From assembly GCF_007474545.1 (NCBI RefSeq), contig NZ_VKOG01000004.1, positions 310,001 to 374,000 on the forward strand: a stretch of DNA of 64,000 nucleotides, read 5' to 3'. The translations under genes and the position numbers were made by a program. Below, in pieces: positions 1 to 8,792 of the stretch. Under the pieces are notes generated by a model that was not told the DNA's origin, searched no databases, and worked only from the letters and a program-made list of their open reading frames with translations. The stretch is from Chryseobacterium binzhouense (lineage in GTDB: Bacteria > Bacteroidota > Bacteroidia > Flavobacteriales > Weeksellaceae). Position 1 is the stretch's first letter; each line of letters starts with the position of its first letter.

Positions 1-2
1 AA

Positions 3-1919
3 AAGTTTTATTCTAAAAACAAGAACGCTGAAAGGGTTTTCTGTGAAAATGAAACAAATCATCCTAAATTACACGGTACTCCTGCTGTAGAAAACACTTA
101 TTATAAGGACGGGATAAATGATTATATTATTCATCATAAAAAAACTATTAATCCCGAACAAAAAGGCACAAAAGCAGCATTCGTTATTGAAGAGACTATT
201 GGAGCAAAAGATTCAAAAATTTTTGAATTTCGTCTGTCTCCTTATGATATGGAAGATGCGTTTTACCAGTTTGATGAAATTTTTGATGCCCGAATTAAAG
301 AAGCTGATGAATTTTACCAAGAAATACAGCATGATATTTATGATGAAGACGAAAAAAATGTACAAAGACAAGCATTTGCCGGACTTCTATGGAATAAACA
401 ATTCTATCATTATAATGTTGGAAAATGGCTGAAAGGCGATCCTAATCATGAGGCTCCGAGAGATTTTGACAATTATGTCAGAAACACAGAATGGGAACAT
501 CTCCACAATAAAGATATTATCTCCATGCCCGACAAATGGGAATATCCTTGGTATGCGACATGGGATCTGGCGTTTCACTGCGTTCCTTTTGCCATAATTG
601 ATGCTGAGTTTGCGAAAAACCAGTTGCTTTTACTTACAAAAGAATGGTATATGCACCCTAACGGACAGATGCCTGCTTACGAATGGAATTTAAGCGATGT
701 AAATCCACCAGTTCATGCATGGTCTTGCTTCAGGGTTTTTAAAATTGATGAAAAAATGAACGGCAAACCCGATTTGCTTTTCCTGGAGAAAGTTTTCCAA
801 AAATTATTGCTGAATTTCACATGGTGGGTAAACAGAAAAGATAAAAACGGTAAAAATATTTTTGGCGGCGGATTTTTAGGTCTGGATAATATCGGTGCAT
901 TTGACCGGAATATGGAGCTTAAAGATGGTGAACATCTGGAGCAGGCAGACGGAACGAGCTGGATGGCAATGTATGCTCTTAATATGATGAGAATGGCAAT
1001 GGAACTCGCACAATATTATCAGGTGTATGAAGATATGGCTATCAAATTTTTTGAACACTATCTCTACATTGCAGAAGCCATGGAAAATCTTGGTGACGGA
1101 AAAGAAGGACTCTGGAACGAGGAAGACGGATTTTTCTATGATGTACTCCAACTCGCAAACGGAGAAAGTGTTTCGTTGAGACTGAGAAGTATTGTCGGTT
1201 TAATCCCAATGTTTGCTGTTGAAATCATAGACCATCATCTTTTAGATAAAATGCCGAACTTCCGCGAAAGAATGGATTGGGTTCTAAAAAACAAACCAGA
1301 TCTCACCAAACTTGTTTCACACTGGGAAGAAGAAGGCACCGGGAGAAAACATCTGATGAGCATTCTCCGAAAAACAAGATTGACCAAGGTACTCAACCGT
1401 ATGCTTGACGAAAAAGAATTTCTGAGTTCATACGGCATTCGTGCCATGTCTAAGATTTACGAAAAAGATCCTTTTGTTTTTACGGTTCATGGTAATAAAA
1501 ATGTTGTTTACTATACTCCTGCAGAAAGTGACAGCAGAATGTTTGGCGGAAACAGCAACTGGAGAGGTCCGATATGGTTTCCTATCAACTTTCTGATTGT
1601 GGAAAGCCTGCAAAGATTCCATTTTTATTATGGAGACAGCTTAAAAGTTGAATTTCCGACAGGAAGTGGAGAAAAAAAGAGTTTGGATGAAGTCGCTCAA
1701 AATATCAGTGGAAGACTCTGCTCTATATTTTTGAAAGATGAAAGCGGACAGCGTGCTTTTAACGGAGGTAATTACAAATTAAATTATGATCCTCATTTTA
1801 AGGATTATATTACTTTCTATGAATATTTTCATGGAGATAACGGGCGTGGTGTCGGAGCTTCACATCAGACAGGATGGACTGCTACTGTTGCCAAACTATT
1901 AAAACCCCGACTCTCTTAA
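3..1919 (+). CDS. GH63-like (MGH1-type) glucosidase, 5' end outside window
   Basis: Frame 3 is open from the first base of the window, so the first ATG inside it (249) is internal and the gene is cut at its 5' end; 638 codons are visible. The product looks like the (alpha/alpha)6-barrel half of an MGH1-type/GH63-related glucosidase. Supporting segments are WDLAFHCVPFA, the late GGNSNWRGPIWFP block and the terminal GRGVGASHQTGWTA block, all typical of bacterial proteins annotated as glucosidase and related to YgjK. It probably trims alpha-glucosides. No signal peptide can be judged because the N-terminus is missing. The assignment is by family motifs; the substrate is unknown. Confidence 0.85.
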   Translation, partial: KFYSKNKNAERVFCENETNHPKLHGTPAVENTYYKDGINDYIIHHKKTINPEQKGTKAAFVIEETIGAKDSKIFEFRLSPYDMEDAFYQFDEIFDARIKEADEFYQEIQHDIYDEDEKNVQRQAFAGLLWNKQFYHYNVGKWLKGDPNHEAPRDFDNYVRNTEWEHLHNKDIISMPDKWEYPWYATWDLAFHCVPFAIIDAEFAKNQLLLLTKEWYMHPNGQMPAYEWNLSDVNPPVHAWSCFRVFKIDEKMNGKPDLLFLEKVFQKLLLNFTWWVNRKDKNGKNIFGGGFLGLDNIGAFDRNMELKDGEHLEQADGTSWMAMYALNMMRMAMELAQYYQVYEDMAIKFFEHYLYIAEAMENLGDGKEGLWNEEDGFFYDVLQLANGESVSLRLRSIVGLIPMFAVEIIDHHLLDKMPNFRERMDWVLKNKPDLTKLVSHWEEEGTGRKHLMSILRKTRLTKVLNRMLDEKEFLSSYGIRAMSKIYEKDPFVFTVHGNKNVVYYTPAESDSRMFGGNSNWRGPIWFPINFLIVESLQRFHFYYGDSLKVEFPTGSGEKKSLDEVAQNISGRLCSIFLKDESGQRAFNGGNYKLNYDPHFKDYITFYEYFHGDNGRGVGASHQTGWTATVAKLLKPRLS

Positions 1920-1945
1920 TTGAGATTATAACTTTGGAGAATCAT

Positions 1946-1984
1946 AGAGTTTGAGAGTTGAAAATATTTCTTCTCTCAAACTCT
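1946..1984. terminator. Hairpin between convergent genes
   Basis: A perfect 12-bp inverted repeat (AGAGTTTGAGAG at 1946-1957, CTCTCAAACTCT at 1973-1984) with a 15-nt loop lies between the convergent glucosidase and OsmC genes. Neither side has a clear T-run, so it may act as a weak bidirectional terminator or only as a transcript-end stabiliser. Confidence 0.45.
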
Positions 1985-1998
1985 GTTACTCTCCCACT

Positions 1999-2424
1999 TT
2001 ATTGCTCTATTTTTTCACCGTTTACAAAAACTTCGTAGCCGATTTCCACATTCGGCTCTAAAGTTTTAGATACCGAACAGTATTTTTCGAAAGATAATTC
2101 TGAAGCTTTCAAAGCTTTTTTAGGATCTACATTTCCTTCGATAAAAAATTTTACCATTATTGACTTAAATGGTTTTGCTTCATCTACAGGAACTCTTTCA
2201 CCTTCAACTTCTGCTTTAAAACCGGTAATTTCCTGTCTTTGTTTGTTTAAAATGGAAACCACATCAATCCCGCTGCATCCTGCAACAGCCATCAAAACAC
2301 TTTCCATTGGGGAAACACCTTTTGCTCCGGGTTGTGTTGTATTGTCCAGTAAAATTGAATTCCCCTGAGCGTTGGTACATTCAAATAAAAAATCATCGTT
2401 GAGACGGTTTAAGGTAATTTTCAT
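1999..2424 (-). CDS. OsmC/Ohr family peroxiredoxin-like protein
   Basis: The 141-aa product starts at the internal ATG at 2424 (MKITL), the normal length for the family; the longer reading from 2445 only adds seven residues. OsmC/Ohr proteins reduce organic hydroperoxides with two conserved cysteines, and both are visible: Cys50 in VAGCSG and Cys116 in KYCSVSKT. The spacing and the phrase GVSPMESVLMAVAGC fit the YhfA/OsmC branch. Cytosolic, with no signal peptide. It is convergent to the glucosidase. Family assignment is strong; the physiological peroxide is not known. Confidence 0.93.
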   Translation of the reverse strand: MKITLNRLNDDFLFECTNAQGNSILLDNTTQPGAKGVSPMESVLMAVAGCSGIDVVSILNKQRQEITGFKAEVEGERVPVDEAKPFKSIMVKFFIEGNVDPKKALKASELSFEKYCSVSKTLEPNVEIGYEVFVNGEKIEQ

Positions 2425-2477
2425 TTTGCTTATTGCTTTATACAAAATTACAAAATGAATTCAGCAATTTGAATAAA

Positions 2478-3035
2478 TTAGAAAATCTCTTTATAAAACG
2501 CTACAAATTCACGAAAGACAGAATAAAAATCTCTTATTTCAAAATAAACAGGACTAGAACTTTCAATATTTTTAAATCCTTCTTTTCTAAACAAAATTTT
2601 GGTTCTGGTTTGATGAAAATATTGTGAAACTATGATGGCACTTTTAAAATTTAGACTATCCATTATTTTGATGGAATTTTTTACGGTCTGTTGGGTATCG
2701 TTTCCAAAATTATCAACAACAATGTTATTTGCCGGAATTTTATTATGGATAAGATATTCTTTCATTTTATCGCCTTCCCAAAAACCTTCATCTCCCAAAC
2801 CTCCGCTTACAATAATTGTCTTCACTCTGTTTTGTCTGAATAAATCAATGCTTTTATCAAGGCGTGCTTTCAGTCTATCGGAGGGAGTTCCGTCTTCATT
2901 AATTTTGTTACCTAAAACTATTGCCGAATCTGCTTTTCTGTTTTTATCATATAATCCATCAAAAATAATATAGGAAGAATGAATTAAAAACCAAGCAGCA
3001 AAAACTCGAAAAAAGGTTTTCAAATATTTTTTCAT
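2478..3035 (-). CDS. YdcF/DUF218 (ElyC/SanA-like) envelope protein
   Basis: The product of about 185 aa has an N-terminal membrane anchor (residues ~6-25) followed by a DUF218 domain with the landmarks ADSAIVLGNKI, SDRLKARLDKSIDLF and VSGGLGDEG. DUF218 proteins such as SanA, ElyC and YdcF act in envelope or peptidoglycan homeostasis by unclear chemistry. I prefer the ATG at 3035 (MKKYLK). An alternative ATG at 3053 overlaps the stop codon of the upstream DUF58 gene (TAATG) and would allow translational coupling, so the two genes are almost certainly co-transcribed. Confidence 0.85.
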   Translation of the reverse strand: MKKYLKTFFRVFAAWFLIHSSYIIFDGLYDKNRKADSAIVLGNKINEDGTPSDRLKARLDKSIDLFRQNRVKTIIVSGGLGDEGFWEGDKMKEYLIHNKIPANNIVVDNFGNDTQQTVKNSIKIMDSLNFKSAIIVSQYFHQTRTKILFRKEGFKNIESSSPVYFEIRDFYSVFREFVAFYKEIF

Positions 3036-3052
3036 AGGTTGCCGATAAAACA

Positions 3053-4375
3053 TTACAAAATCCCTCTTGCTTTGATCTCCAGATATTTATTAATTACCTC
3101 AACATTGAGGTTTTCCGGAAGTGTGTAAACTGAATAAATTCCATATTTCCTCAATTCCTGAATGATTAGTTTCTTTTCAAATTCAAATTTCTCGGCAATG
3201 ATTTCATCATAAATTTCCTGCATCGTTTCAGGATTGGAATGAATGATCTTCTGAACTTCTGTATTTTTAAAGAAAACTACAACCAACAAATGATTTTTGG
3301 CAATGCCGCGAAGGTATTTCATCTGCCGGCTCAATCCGTCTAAAGTTTCAAAATTGGTAAAAAGAAGAACCAGGCTGCGTTGATTAAGAGAGTATTTAAT
3401 ATCCTGATATAATCGGTTGAAATCACTTTCAAAGAAATCAGTTTTGATGTTATATAAAGCTTCCGAAATTTTTCTCAACTGTCCGGATTTATTATCTGCA
3501 GCTACTTTATTTTCAGCTTTTTTAGAAAAAGTCATCATTCCTGCCCGATCGCCTTTTTTCAGAATGATATGGGATAAAGCCATCGTCGCGTTAATAGAAT
3601 AATCCAAAAGACTCAGACCATTAAAAGGCATTTTCATTGTTCTTCCTTTATCAATCAGCATAAAAATACGCTGTGATTTTTCATCCTGAAACTGATTCAC
3701 CATCAAACGATTGGTTTTTGAAGTCGCCTTCCAGTTGATTGTTCGAACATCATCTCCGGGAACATATTCTTTAATCTGCTCGAATTCCATTGTATGTCCC
3801 AATTTTCGGATTTTTTTTATTCCGCCTAAAAGAAATTCGTTCTGCAATGCCATCAGTTCGTATTTTCTAAGATGGATAAAGGATGGATAACACGCCAATG
3901 AAGCATCTTTCTGAAAAATAAAACGTTTCGAGATAAAACCCACCGGCGATGAAGTATAGACATTTAATGCCCCGAAATTATATTCACCTCTATCTTTTGG
4001 CTCCAGAGAATACTGAAAAAAAACATTTTTACCCGGCTGAATTTCTTTTACAATTAAAAAATCTCTTTTCTGAAACTGAAATGGAATTTCATCAATTACT
4101 TTGACATTAATCTTGAATATGTAATTATTTTTAATATCAATTTTAATAAAATTTTCATCGCCATTCGACAGTTTTTCAGGTAAAATTCTCTGGGCTAAAA
4201 CTGCATCTTTTGGCCTGAAAACAAGCAAATAATCTACAAACGCAACAAAAAATACCAGCAATAAAGCCGAATGACCCAAAATCATAAAAAACGAAAAAAA
4301 GAATGCTAAAATATAGAGCATTCCTACACCGATGAGTGCGAAGAAAAAGCGTGTATTGATGTATAGTTTTTTCAA
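3053..4375 (-). CDS. DUF58 domain protein
   Basis: The 440-aa protein has two hydrophobic segments in the first ~50 residues and a C-terminal DUF58/VWA-like domain. The DUF58 hallmark GDDVRTINWKATSKTNRLMV falls around residues 205-225, followed by a degenerate MIDAS-like DKGRT. DUF58 proteins accompany MoxR AAA+ ATPases and are thought to present a metal-dependent adhesion fold as client or partner. The MoxR gene lies upstream on the same strand, separated only by a dead S23-type gene, which supports one functional unit acting at the inner membrane. Confidence 0.92.
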   Translation of the reverse strand: MKKLYINTRFFFALIGVGMLYILAFFFSFFMILGHSALLLVFFVAFVDYLLVFRPKDAVLAQRILPEKLSNGDENFIKIDIKNNYIFKINVKVIDEIPFQFQKRDFLIVKEIQPGKNVFFQYSLEPKDRGEYNFGALNVYTSSPVGFISKRFIFQKDASLACYPSFIHLRKYELMALQNEFLLGGIKKIRKLGHTMEFEQIKEYVPGDDVRTINWKATSKTNRLMVNQFQDEKSQRIFMLIDKGRTMKMPFNGLSLLDYSINATMALSHIILKKGDRAGMMTFSKKAENKVAADNKSGQLRKISEALYNIKTDFFESDFNRLYQDIKYSLNQRSLVLLFTNFETLDGLSRQMKYLRGIAKNHLLVVVFFKNTEVQKIIHSNPETMQEIYDEIIAEKFEFEKKLIIQELRKYGIYSVYTLPENLNVEVINKYLEIKARGIL

Positions 4376-4410
4376 GATTGTAGGTTTTAGATTTTAGGAG
4401 TCAGATTTAT

Positions 4411-4764
4411 TTATTGCTTTAAGGAATTAATAAGACCATTTAACATTTTTGAATTTTCAATAATATCTTGATTTAATTTTAAATAGTTTTTCTCATTTAA
4501 AAAACCGAGATTTTTTGCTATAATTAATTGTGTTTCAACCTCTGCACAACTTCCTCTAGAGATTCTTAGAAACTGCAAATAATCAGGTACACTTCTTCTA
4601 GAATTTCCCTCAGAAATATTGGAAGGAATCGAAACTGCAGCTCTTCTAATTTGAGATATTTAACCATATACTTCAGTTTTAGGAAAAGATTCAGTTTCTT
4701 TATAAACCTCTGTAACAAAATTTATAGATTTCTGCCAAACTAAAAGTTCTTTAAAATGTGCCAT
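4411..4764 (-). pseudogene. Four-helix-bundle (S23/IVS-type) protein, nonsense-mutated
   Basis: Reading leftward from the ATG at 4764 gives a four-helix-bundle protein of 117 codons: MAHFKELLVWQKSINFV, then IRRAAVSIPSNISEG, then VETQLIIAKNLGFL. These are the signature blocks of the family first seen in 23S rRNA intervening sequences. Codon 35 (4660-4662) is TAA where the family normally has a leucine (YG-L-xSQIRRA), so one T-to-A change from TTA would explain the stop. The rest of the frame is open to TAA at 4411. It sits between the DUF58 and MoxR genes and is flanked by AT-rich, TTAG-type low-complexity DNA, so it looks like an insertion that has since died. It accounts for the apparent 430-bp gap here. 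Confidence 0.85.
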
Positions 4765-4807
4765 AATGAAAAACTTACAACTATAATCTTCTACCTAATA
4801 CCTCAAC

Positions 4808-5845
4808 CTATCTAGGAATTTCTATTCCTTCCAGAATCTGTCTGATAATTTCATCGGCTGTAAGTCCTTCCATTTCTCTTTCTGGCGAGACAATGACTCT
4901 GTGTCGTAAAACTGCATAACTTGCTTCTTTAATATCTTCCGGGGTTACAAAATCTCTTCCTCTTAATGCGGCAAATGCTTTTGAAGCCGTTAATAAAGCC
5001 AGACTTGCTCGTGGCGAAGCTCCCAGATATAAAAATTGATTTTCTCTTGTATTGATGATGATCTTGGCGATATATTCTATAAGTTGAGATTCAACAATGA
5101 TTTCTTTCACCAGCTTCTGATAAGTATTGAGCTGTTGTGCAGTAATAACTTTATTTACAGCTTCCGTTTTATCTTCCAGTCTGTTATCGTGTTGGTTTTT
5201 GATGATTGAAATTTCCTGTTCCAGATTAGGATAACCTACATTGATTTTAAATAAAAATCGGTCAAGCTGAGCTTCGGGAAGTCTGTATGTTCCTTCATGT
5301 TCAATCGGGTTTTGGGTTGCAATAACCAGAAACGGCTCTTCCATTTCATAACGCGTTCCGTCGATGGTAATCTGCTTCTCCTCCATTACCTCAAACAAAG
5401 CCGCCTGAGTTTTTGCCGGAGAACGGTTGATTTCATCAATCAGAATAAAGCTTGAAAAGATGGGTCCTTTTTTAAACTCAAATTCAGAATTTTTCATGCT
5501 GAAAATTGAGGTTCCCAAAATGTCGGAAGGCATCAGATCAGGCGTAAACTGTATCCTGCTGAAATCTACATCAATAGTTTTTGCCAGTAGCTTTGCTGTA
5601 ATTGTCTTCGCAACTCCGGGAACTCCTTCTATCAGAACATGACCGTTAGAAAGCAGTGCCGCCAAAAGATGTTCGACCATTTTTTCCTGACCGACAATTA
5701 CTTTGGCGATTTCTGTTTTTACTTTATCTAAATTTTCACGAAGCTCAATCATATCAATTCTTGACTGAAACTGCTCCTGCTCTTTCTGTTGTATATCTAA
5801 ATTTACAGATGGCTGATATTCTGAATGTCCGTTATTATCTTCCAT
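4808..5845 (-). CDS. MoxR family AAA+ ATPase
   Basis: The 345-aa protein has a Walker A (GVPGVAKT, residues ~74-81), a Walker B (ILIDEIN, ~134-140) and the sensor-type stretch LVIATQNPIEHEG, followed by the C-terminal lid PRASLALLTASKAFAALRGR. These identify a MoxR ATPase. MoxR proteins act as chaperone-like ATPases for VWA/DUF58 partners, often for envelope stress or cofactor insertion. It is followed on the same strand by a DUF58 gene and preceded by the DUF4350 and membrane genes, the standard Bacteroidetes arrangement. About 24 bp separate it from the upstream stop. Confidence 0.95.
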   Translation of the reverse strand: MEDNNGHSEYQPSVNLDIQQKEQEQFQSRIDMIELRENLDKVKTEIAKVIVGQEKMVEHLLAALLSNGHVLIEGVPGVAKTITAKLLAKTIDVDFSRIQFTPDLMPSDILGTSIFSMKNSEFEFKKGPIFSSFILIDEINRSPAKTQAALFEVMEEKQITIDGTRYEMEEPFLVIATQNPIEHEGTYRLPEAQLDRFLFKINVGYPNLEQEISIIKNQHDNRLEDKTEAVNKVITAQQLNTYQKLVKEIIVESQLIEYIAKIIINTRENQFLYLGASPRASLALLTASKAFAALRGRDFVTPEDIKEASYAVLRHRVIVSPEREMEGLTADEIIRQILEGIEIPR

Positions 5846-5869
5846 ATTGTTTTATTTTTTAATAAATTT

Positions 5870-7036
5870 TTATTTTAAAATTGAATCCAAAAGAGCATTC
5901 ATCTTTGCCAAATCTTCTTTCATCACACTCGCGTAAGGATCCTGTGCTTTTTTCATTAAAACAACCGCTTCTTCAATCATTTCAATTGGTTTTCCTGTTT
6001 TCAGATGAAGCTTTTTTGCAAAATCACCATCCAGATTCTGAGTATCTATCAATAGATCAATTCTCACTTTATTTAGAAAATACTGAGCTTTTTTTGCCAT
6101 CATATCATGAAAATCACCTTCCTGAAGATACAGATTACCGATGCTTTTCACAAAATCAGCCGAAGTATTTCTGAGAGGTTCAATTACGGGAACAATACGC
6201 TGTTTTCGTTTTGCATTGAAGAAAATAAATAATACCATCCCGCCTAAAAATACCCACCAAGCATATTTAAGCGGCGGATTGGATAAAATAAAACGCAACG
6301 ACCAGCTAGATTCCGTTGTATTGGCTTCCGTAAACCACAATGTTTCATTTTCATTCAGATAAGAAAAAATATTTTCTGCGTACTTTAAATTTTGAGGCTT
6401 TAAAAGATAATAATTGGTAATAAAAAGCGGCTCGCTGTGAACGAAAATATACCCTTTCCCAAAAGGCGCTTTAATAAAATTAGCCTGAACGTCATTGTCT
6501 TCCTCAACTGTTTTTCCTAAAACCTGCACTTTAGGTTTAATATAAGAAAAACCTTTTCCTGAAGGAAACTTATCCAGTTTCAGAGAATCATCTACATATT
6601 TTTCATCTGTGAGTTTTAATACATTGTTATCTTCAAAAGAAATTTGCGACATATAAAAACCAATAGAGTCTGAAATAGCTTTAGGAACTCTTGATGCAAT
6701 AACCATCACGTTGGATCCTTTTTCTGCCTGCTTCAGGATTTTGTACCAGGATTCTGCATCAATTTCACTTTCTATGATTAAAATATTATGCTTATTATCT
6801 TTTGCGGGATTATTTTGCGAATAATAATTATATGGTGAAAGATTTACTTTTGTAAGTTTATTTTTGAACAAATCTTTAGACTCTTGATTGAACACAAATA
6901 GTCCGAAAGGAGATTTCTTATTGACATCAAAATTTTTCCGCCAGTCTAAAACTTCCTTCTTGTTCAATTCAAACAACGCCAGAATCACCATGATTATGAT
7001 GAAAATTACAGCATATATTTTGAAAGTTCTGTTCAT
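5870..7036 (-). CDS. DUF4350 domain membrane protein
   Basis: The 388-aa protein has one transmembrane helix near residues 5-24 and a second near 258-278 (YAWWVFLGGMVLFIFF). The loop between them is likely periplasmic and carries the DUF4350 pattern (ESWYKILKQAEKGSNVMVIASR, then PFGKGYIFVHSEPLFITNYYL). The C-terminal ~110 residues are cytosolic and helical. DUF4350 genes are regular members of MoxR/DUF58 clusters; no biochemical function is established. It lies 6 bp after the upstream gene, so it is part of the same transcript. Confidence 0.85.
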   Translation of the reverse strand: MNRTFKIYAVIFIIIMVILALFELNKKEVLDWRKNFDVNKKSPFGLFVFNQESKDLFKNKLTKVNLSPYNYYSQNNPAKDNKHNILIIESEIDAESWYKILKQAEKGSNVMVIASRVPKAISDSIGFYMSQISFEDNNVLKLTDEKYVDDSLKLDKFPSGKGFSYIKPKVQVLGKTVEEDNDVQANFIKAPFGKGYIFVHSEPLFITNYYLLKPQNLKYAENIFSYLNENETLWFTEANTTESSWSLRFILSNPPLKYAWWVFLGGMVLFIFFNAKRKQRIVPVIEPLRNTSADFVKSIGNLYLQEGDFHDMMAKKAQYFLNKVRIDLLIDTQNLDGDFAKKLHLKTGKPIEMIEEAVVLMKKAQDPYASVMKEDLAKMNALLDSILK

Positions 7037-7042
7037 ACCGGA

Positions 7043-7840
7043 CTAAGCATTAAAGTTTTGAAACTGTTTTTTGAATTTTGCATAATGCTCCTCATCAATG
7101 CTGAATTCTCCGTACCATACATAATCGAAAATATAGGAAAGATCGTAAAATTCATTTTTAAGATTTCCTGCTTTTAATTCTGCAACATAATCTTTGTTGG
7201 TTTTTTCCGGATTCCACTGGATCAGTTTTTTGTCACTCAGTTTTTTGAGGATAAATAAAAACTGGTATCTTACTGCCGAACGGTAGTCTTTATTATTTTC
7301 AAAAGCTGCAATACTTTGAGGGAAATTTATTTCGTGAATATTCTCATGAAGCTCTTCTTCATTAATCTCAACTTTTCTGTTCTTTTTATCAAAAAACAGA
7401 CTCCCATTGTGGCTGATTAAAAATTTAACTAAAAAATATAAAAGAAACCCTACCACAACAATCGCAAAAAGACGGATAATCACTGCCGTAATCTGCGAAG
7501 ATGTCTCCATACTTGTTTCTCCGAAGATGCTTCTGATGAGTTCGGCAATTTTACGCTGTAATTTTTGAAGCAAAGACTCTCTTGGTTTGGAAGTTGTGTA
7601 ATCGAAATCTTTTTCCTGATATCTGGAACCTAATTTTTCTTTGAATTTTTTCTGAAAAACAGGATTCTCGGTAAGAGGATTGGCTTTTAACACAGAATCT
7701 GCAACATACATATTTCTGTAATGCGAAGTTACCGCAGAATCCACAACAATTTCTTCGGTATATTCTTCCGTATAATCATCCTGCGCTTTTACAAGACCAA
7801 GATTCAGAAAAACAATCAGTAAGAACAGAAATTTATTCAT
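7043..7840 (-). CDS. Secreted/membrane protein of the MoxR cluster (DUF4129-like)
   Basis: The start at 7840 (MNKFLFLLIVF) gives a clean signal peptide ending near KAQ and overlaps the stop of the upstream gene by 8 bp. The longer reading from 7903 would place the signal peptide internally. The 265-aa protein has one further transmembrane helix (VIIRLFAIVVVGFLLYFLVKFLI) and a cytosolic C-terminus of the YQFLFILKKLSDKKLI type seen in DUF4129 proteins (SAVRYQFLFIL, then YVWYGEFSIDEEHYAKF). Role: a probable structural partner of the MoxR/DUF58 system. The domain call is by resemblance only. Confidence 0.75.
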   Translation of the reverse strand: MNKFLFLLIVFLNLGLVKAQDDYTEEYTEEIVVDSAVTSHYRNMYVADSVLKANPLTENPVFQKKFKEKLGSRYQEKDFDYTTSKPRESLLQKLQRKIAELIRSIFGETSMETSSQITAVIIRLFAIVVVGFLLYFLVKFLISHNGSLFFDKKNRKVEINEEELHENIHEINFPQSIAAFENNKDYRSAVRYQFLFILKKLSDKKLIQWNPEKTNKDYVAELKAGNLKNEFYDLSYIFDYVWYGEFSIDEEHYAKFKKQFQNFNA

Positions 7841-8792
7841 TAACGCCAATAGTTTCAATTTCCTGCAAGTCAAGCTGCTGATGTAAGTCTCTGCGGCTGT
7901 CAAAATACATCAGTCCGGAATTTACATACATTAAGTTTGAAAGAATAAATGAGAAAAGTAATGATACACCATAAGTCACAAACAAAATAATCCCGAATCC
8001 GTCTGCAAAAGGATTCTGCTCAAAATTTCCATCTGGGGCAGAAGTCGCAATTTTAACCATAAAAAGAATCATGGGTATCATTGTGAAAATTGTGATAATT
8101 ACCTGTATGATAATGTAAATAACCAATGTTGCTCCCCAATATTTCCAAAATGGCGAACCTTCTCTTGCACTCGGATAAGAAAACTGCGAACGAATGGAGT
8201 AACTTAAACTTGCAAAAAATCCTCTGGAACTATTGAAATAATCAAACATTAAAAAATTGATAATGTTTACTACAGCAGGAGCAACCAAAAATAAAATAAA
8301 GAAACCGATCAGAATGAAAATCATCGCATAGGAAATCCCTAAAATGATAATTGCTAATGGGGTAACGATAAAGACCAAACCGAGTATTAATTTCCCGATT
8401 TTTCCTGCATTCGATTTGAATTCAGACATAATATCATCTACTTTGATCTTTTGTTTTCCTTCATTCAGCTTTTTCATGTAAAAAACAGGATACAGATAAT
8501 TTACAATCATTAATGCTATAAAAAGTATGAATGTAAGAATACCGGTCGTAATAAACATCCCTGCATTTTCCTGAAAATAATTTTCAAAATAATAGCTCTG
8601 ACCGCCAATATTCGATCCGAAAGCCTGCATAAACAATTCTTTGTAACCGAATATGAAAATTACAACAAGCAGAATCAGCAGAAGACCATTGATAAGAAGA
8701 TAATTTTTGTAATAATTTCTTCCGTAAAGTTTAAAAAATGCAAATGTATCGCTTATAAATGCTCCGAAATCTCTTTTTTTATATAATTGCAT
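7833..8792 (-). CDS. Multi-pass membrane protein of the MoxR cluster
   Basis: The 319-aa protein has about six hydrophobic helices, and no soluble domain is recognised. A glycine-rich, beta-branched helix composition and the closing phrase LMYFDSRRDLHQQLDLQEIE are typical of the membrane protein found between the SpoIIM and DUF4129-like genes in Chryseobacterium-type clusters. It overlaps the downstream gene by 8 bp and the upstream SpoIIM gene by 14 bp, so translation is probably coupled. Function unknown; an integral inner-membrane component is the safest reading. Confidence 0.75.
   Translation of the reverse strand: MQLYKKRDFGAFISDTFAFFKLYGRNYYKNYLLINGLLLILLVVIFIFGYKELFMQAFGSNIGGQSYYFENYFQENAGMFITTGILTFILFIALMIVNYLYPVFYMKKLNEGKQKIKVDDIMSEFKSNAGKIGKLILGLVFIVTPLAIIILGISYAMIFILIGFFILFLVAPAVVNIINFLMFDYFNSSRGFFASLSYSIRSQFSYPSAREGSPFWKYWGATLVIYIIIQVIITIFTMIPMILFMVKIATSAPDGNFEQNPFADGFGIILFVTYGVSLLFSFILSNLMYVNSGLMYFDSRRDLHQQLDLQEIETIGVNE

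Noticed and set aside
118-432. Plus-strand 104-aa reading at the left edge
   Set aside because: It overlaps the glucosidase frame, which is open from the window start and carries family motifs; the 104-aa protein is Lys/Met-rich without domain.
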